Shown here: positions 61,605-64,000 of the stretch, in pieces | How positions within the stretch are numbered: position 1 is the stretch's first letter | How the letters are laid out: every line of letters starts with the position of its first letter | DNA from: JAXDMU01 sp963762435 | GTDB lineage: Bacteria > Pseudomonadota > Alphaproteobacteria > ATCC43930 > CGMCC-115725 | NCBI GenBank assembly: GCA_963762435.1 | Contig: CAVXLN010000003.1 | Span: 434,001 to 498,000 of the forward strand | Length of the DNA: 64,000 nucleotides | Direction of reading: 5' to 3' | Made by a program: the position numbers and the translations under genes | The notes under the pieces: generated by a model | What the model saw: only the letters and a program-made list of their open reading frames with translations | Told to the model about the DNA's origin: nothing | The model's database searches: none

Positions 61605-63245
61605 ATGATCGTTTCGCCCGTTGGATTGGCCGCCCTGTCGCTGGCCATCTTGATCTCTGCTGAGACCGCGCTCGCTGCCGACGACAAGGATAAGGACAAA
61701 CCCGACCCAGCCAAGATCGAGCACTTCAAGCCCGAGGAGAAGACCAGCGACGGCTCGGTCACCATCGGCGGCCGCAAGATCGATTACCACGCCGCCGCCG
61801 GCACGCTGGTCGTGCATCCCAAGGGCTGGGACGACGTGCCGCCCGAGATCGGCAGGGAACCTGGCGATCAACACGGCGACGCCGCGAAGGATGACAAGAG
61901 CCCGACCGCCGAAGCGTCGATGTTCTATGTCGCCTATTTCAAGCAATCGGCGAAGCCGGAAGTCCGGCCGGTCACCTTCTTCTTCAATGGCGGGCCAGGC
62001 TCATCGACCGTCTGGCTGCATATGGGCGCCTTCGGGCCGAAGCGCGTGGTGACCGCCGACGACGATCATTCGCCGGCCGCCCCCTACCCTTTCGTCAACA
62101 ATGACTACAGCCTGCTCGACGCCAGCGATCTGGTGTTCATCGACGCGCCCGGCACCGGCTTCGGCCGGATCGCCGGCAAAGACAAGGACAAGGCCTTCTT
62201 CGGTGTCGATCCCGATGCCCATGCCTTCGCCGAATTCATCGGGCTGTTCCTGTCGAAGTACGGCAAGTGGAACGCGCCGAAATACATCTTCGGCGAAAGC
62301 TATGGCACGACGCGTTCAGCCGCCCTCACCTACTTGCTGGAGACCGATCGTTCGGTCGATCTGAACGGCGTGATCATGCTGTCGCAGATCCTGAATTTCG
62401 ATGCGAGTGCCGATTCGCCGACGCTCAACCCCGGCATCGAGCTGCCTTACCAGCTGGTCCTGCCCACATATGCGGCAACCGCCTGGTATCACCATAAGCT
62501 GGCGGAGCCGGTACCGGATCTGCAGACGCTGCTGGCCGATGTCGAGCATTTCGCGATGAACGACTATGCGCTGGCGCTGGGCCAAGGTTCGACCCTCGAT
62601 CCCACGCAATTCAAGGCCATCGCGGCGAAGCTGCATCAATATACCGGCCTGCCGCAGGACTATATCGAGAAGGCCAATTTACGCATCGATGGCGGCGAGT
62701 TCGAGAAGATGCTCCAAGGCGACAGCGACACCACGACCGGCCGGCTCGACGGCCGCTTCTCCGGCCCGACCATGGATCCGCTCAGCCAGCGCGCGGATTA
62801 CGATCCCCAGGGAGCGGCGATCAGCTCAGCCTATGTCAGCGCCTTCAACGACTATGTGCGCAAGGATCTGAAGTTCGGCGAGGACCGCATCTACAAGCCG
62901 GAAATCGAGGTGTGGCAGCACTGGGACTTCCTGCATCAGGCCCCCGGCAACTCCTTCCCGTCCCAGCAGGCGACCAACGTCATGCCCGACCTGGCCGCTG
63001 CGATGAAGTACAATCCGAAGCTCAAGATCATGCTCAATATGGGGTATTTCGATCTGGCGACGCCGTTCTTCGAGGGCGTCTACGAAATGCACCATCTGCC
63101 GATCCCGGCCAAGCTGCAGGACAATATCAGCTACGCCTATTACGAATCCGGTCACATGGTCTACGCGCATGAGGCGGCACTGAAGGCGATCCACGACAAT
63201 GTCGCGGCCTTCATCCGCAAGAACAGCAATCTGCCGGCCGAGTGA
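61605..63245 (+). CDS. S10-family serine carboxypeptidase-like protein
   Basis: 546 residues with a signal peptide (LAALSLAILISAETALAAD). The triad is visible as YIFGESYGTTRSA (Ser), MGYFDLATPF (Asp) and YYESGHMVYAHEAA (His); FFFNGGPGSSTVWLHMGAFGP provides the oxyanion region. Bacterial S10 peptidases cut C-terminal residues from peptides. ATG at 61605 follows CAAGGAAC. A 207-bp gap upstream with no gene separates it from the previous gene. Confidence 0.9.
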   Translation: MIVSPVGLAALSLAILISAETALAADDKDKDKPDPAKIEHFKPEEKTSDGSVTIGGRKIDYHAAAGTLVVHPKGWDDVPPEIGREPGDQHGDAAKDDKSPTAEASMFYVAYFKQSAKPEVRPVTFFFNGGPGSSTVWLHMGAFGPKRVVTADDDHSPAAPYPFVNNDYSLLDASDLVFIDAPGTGFGRIAGKDKDKAFFGVDPDAHAFAEFIGLFLSKYGKWNAPKYIFGESYGTTRSAALTYLLETDRSVDLNGVIMLSQILNFDASADSPTLNPGIELPYQLVLPTYAATAWYHHKLAEPVPDLQTLLADVEHFAMNDYALALGQGSTLDPTQFKAIAAKLHQYTGLPQDYIEKANLRIDGGEFEKMLQGDSDTTTGRLDGRFSGPTMDPLSQRADYDPQGAAISSAYVSAFNDYVRKDLKFGEDRIYKPEIEVWQHWDFLHQAPGNSFPSQQATNVMPDLAAAMKYNPKLKIMLNMGYFDLATPFFEGVYEMHHLPIPAKLQDNISYAYYESGHMVYAHEAALKAIHDNVAAFIRKNSNLPAE

Positions 63246-63247
63246 AA

Positions 63248-64000
63248 TTAATGCTGCACCGTCAGCGCCTGAAAACGGGCGACGATGGTCGAGACGGCGG
63301 CGGTGAGCGCCTGGTCCCTGACGGCCTCGTGATTCTGCGACTTGCCGACGCCCTCGATCGGGCCTGAGAGGAGCGACGATCCGTCGATCGCCCAGGTGAC
63401 GGCGAGCGTCAGATGTGCCGTCGAGGTCCAGTTGAGAAAGCCGTTGGCGGTATCCTGCCGCGGCTCCTCGACCGATTGCACCGAGACATTGGCGACAAGC
63501 GCCGTGTCGTCGCGCTTGTCGGCGATGATGAAGCCCGCGGCGCGCAGCCGGTCGCGCACCTGCTTGATGGCGACGCTGGCCTCCCTGGTCGTATCCTCCG
63601 TCTCGACGAAGATTGGCATGCGCGGCTTGGTGGCTGAGGTGAGGCCGAGCTCCGGCCCGCGCACGATCGCGTCGGCATGGCCGAGAATGTCCCAGGCCTG
63701 CTTCTCCGGATCGCCGAAGCGCGCCTGATCGAACGGCCGGATCAGGCCGGCGACCTCGATCACCTGCGGCCCGGCATTGGTGCCGCTCTTCTGCCAGATC
63801 TGGGCTGCGTCTACGAGCTGCTTCAGCCTCGTGTCGCTGTCGGCGAGCGCATCGGCTGCCGCCTTGCCGCGCGCGAGCAGCGCCTTCTGCGCATCGGTCA
63901 GGCCGCCTTGCGGCACATCCTTCAACAGCTGATAGATCTGCACGGCCGGCGGATAGTTGCGCGGCTGGTTCTTGTCCTGGTCGATCGCGGCGAGGCGCTG
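63248..64000 (-). CDS. Hypothetical protein, partial (N-terminus beyond window)
   Basis: C-terminal 250 residues of a larger protein whose frame stays open to base 64000. The segment QPRNYPPAVQIYQLLKDVPQGGLT is visible near the edge, then a helical part and a strand-rich region (MPIFVETEDTTREASVAIKQVRDRLRAAGFIIADKRDDTALVANVSVQS) that resembles periplasmic LPP20/CsgG-like or curli-associated folds only loosely. It ends ARFQALTVQH, two bases from the S10 stop on the other strand. Function unknown. Confidence 0.55.
   Translation of the reverse strand, partial: QRLAAIDQDKNQPRNYPPAVQIYQLLKDVPQGGLTDAQKALLARGKAAADALADSDTRLKQLVDAAQIWQKSGTNAGPQVIEVAGLIRPFDQARFGDPEKQAWDILGHADAIVRGPELGLTSATKPRMPIFVETEDTTREASVAIKQVRDRLRAAGFIIADKRDDTALVANVSVQSVEEPRQDTANGFLNWTSTAHLTLAVTWAIDGSSLLSGPIEGVGKSQNHEAVRDQALTAAVSTIVARFQALTVQH

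Noticed and set aside
1..64000. tRNA, rRNA, CRISPR arrays, insertion sequences and integrated phage
   Set aside because: No cloverleaf, repeat-spacer array, transposase or phage structural gene was recognised.

Overview
The window is about two-thirds G+C, densely coded and free of tRNA, rRNA, insertion sequences and CRISPR arrays. Gene content (an slt/dapA/smpB neighbourhood, a bactofilin coupled to an M23 peptidase, an alphaproteobacterial-type MotA, a fused NuoE-NuoF formate dehydrogenase beta subunit, intracellular PhaZ, DUF2852) points to an alphaproteobacterium, most likely Rhodospirillales-like. This is inferred from gene families only; no marker gene in the window fixes the genus.

Layout. 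0-6.7 kb: smpB (cut by the window edge) and dapA, then a divergent AhpD-like/LysR pair, a soluble lytic transglycosylase, a PLP threonine/serine dehydratase and a TraB-like protein. 6.7-13.3 kb: bactofilin and M23 peptidase (cell-envelope module), motA, a small unknown gene, and two overlapping glycosyltransferase genes, the first a glycosyltransferase-methyltransferase fusion. 13.4-21.6 kb: small HTH and unknown genes, an ALDH7-type dehydrogenase, and an NAD-dependent molybdenum/tungsten formate dehydrogenase operon (fused beta subunit, alpha subunit, moeA). 21.6-26.8 kb: saccharopine dehydrogenase-like protein, trehalose synthesis (otsB-otsA) and an AGE-family epimerase. 26.9-33.7 kb: a three-gene operon encoding about 2,050 residues of unrecognised helical protein, followed upstream by a small exported protein. 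33.7-40.3 kb: biotin synthesis in two divergent blocks (bioF-bioD and bioB-bioA) around a frameshifted O-methyltransferase and a CPA1 antiporter. 40.3-44.1 kb: MFS transporter with nitroreductase, a cluster of hairpins, DUF2852 and a TetR regulator that share an operator-like sequence, and a small lipoprotein. 44.7-49.7 kb: four surface-sugar genes (two epimerases, a GT41-like and a GT4-like transferase). 50-56.4 kb: OsmC, a DHA2 exporter, PhaZ, an AraC/GyrI regulator overlapping an MGMT-like gene, GST, haloacid dehalogenase and an exported unknown protein. 56.6-64 kb: a tight operon of a VirD4/TraG-like coupling ATPase, a small Imm74-like protein and a protein whose N-terminus resembles the CD38/ADP-ribosyl cyclase fold, then divergent genes for a Tat-exported vWA protein, an exported unknown protein and an S10 peptidase, and a partial gene at the right edge.

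Two loci stand out. The 56.6-59.7 kb operon looks like a coupling-protein-linked toxin/immunity cassette: a predicted NAD-degrading effector with a charged, Gln/Glu-rich tail, preceded by its likely immunity gene and a Walker-type DNA/protein-coupling ATPase, with no other type IV secretion gene in view. The 26.9-33.1 kb operon encodes two very large unrecognised helical proteins and a small partner and has the strongest claim to being an undescribed system. Smaller points of note are a one-base frameshift in the methyltransferase, matched 19-bp palindromes at tetR and the DUF2852 gene, and several perfect inverted repeats at divergent promoters.
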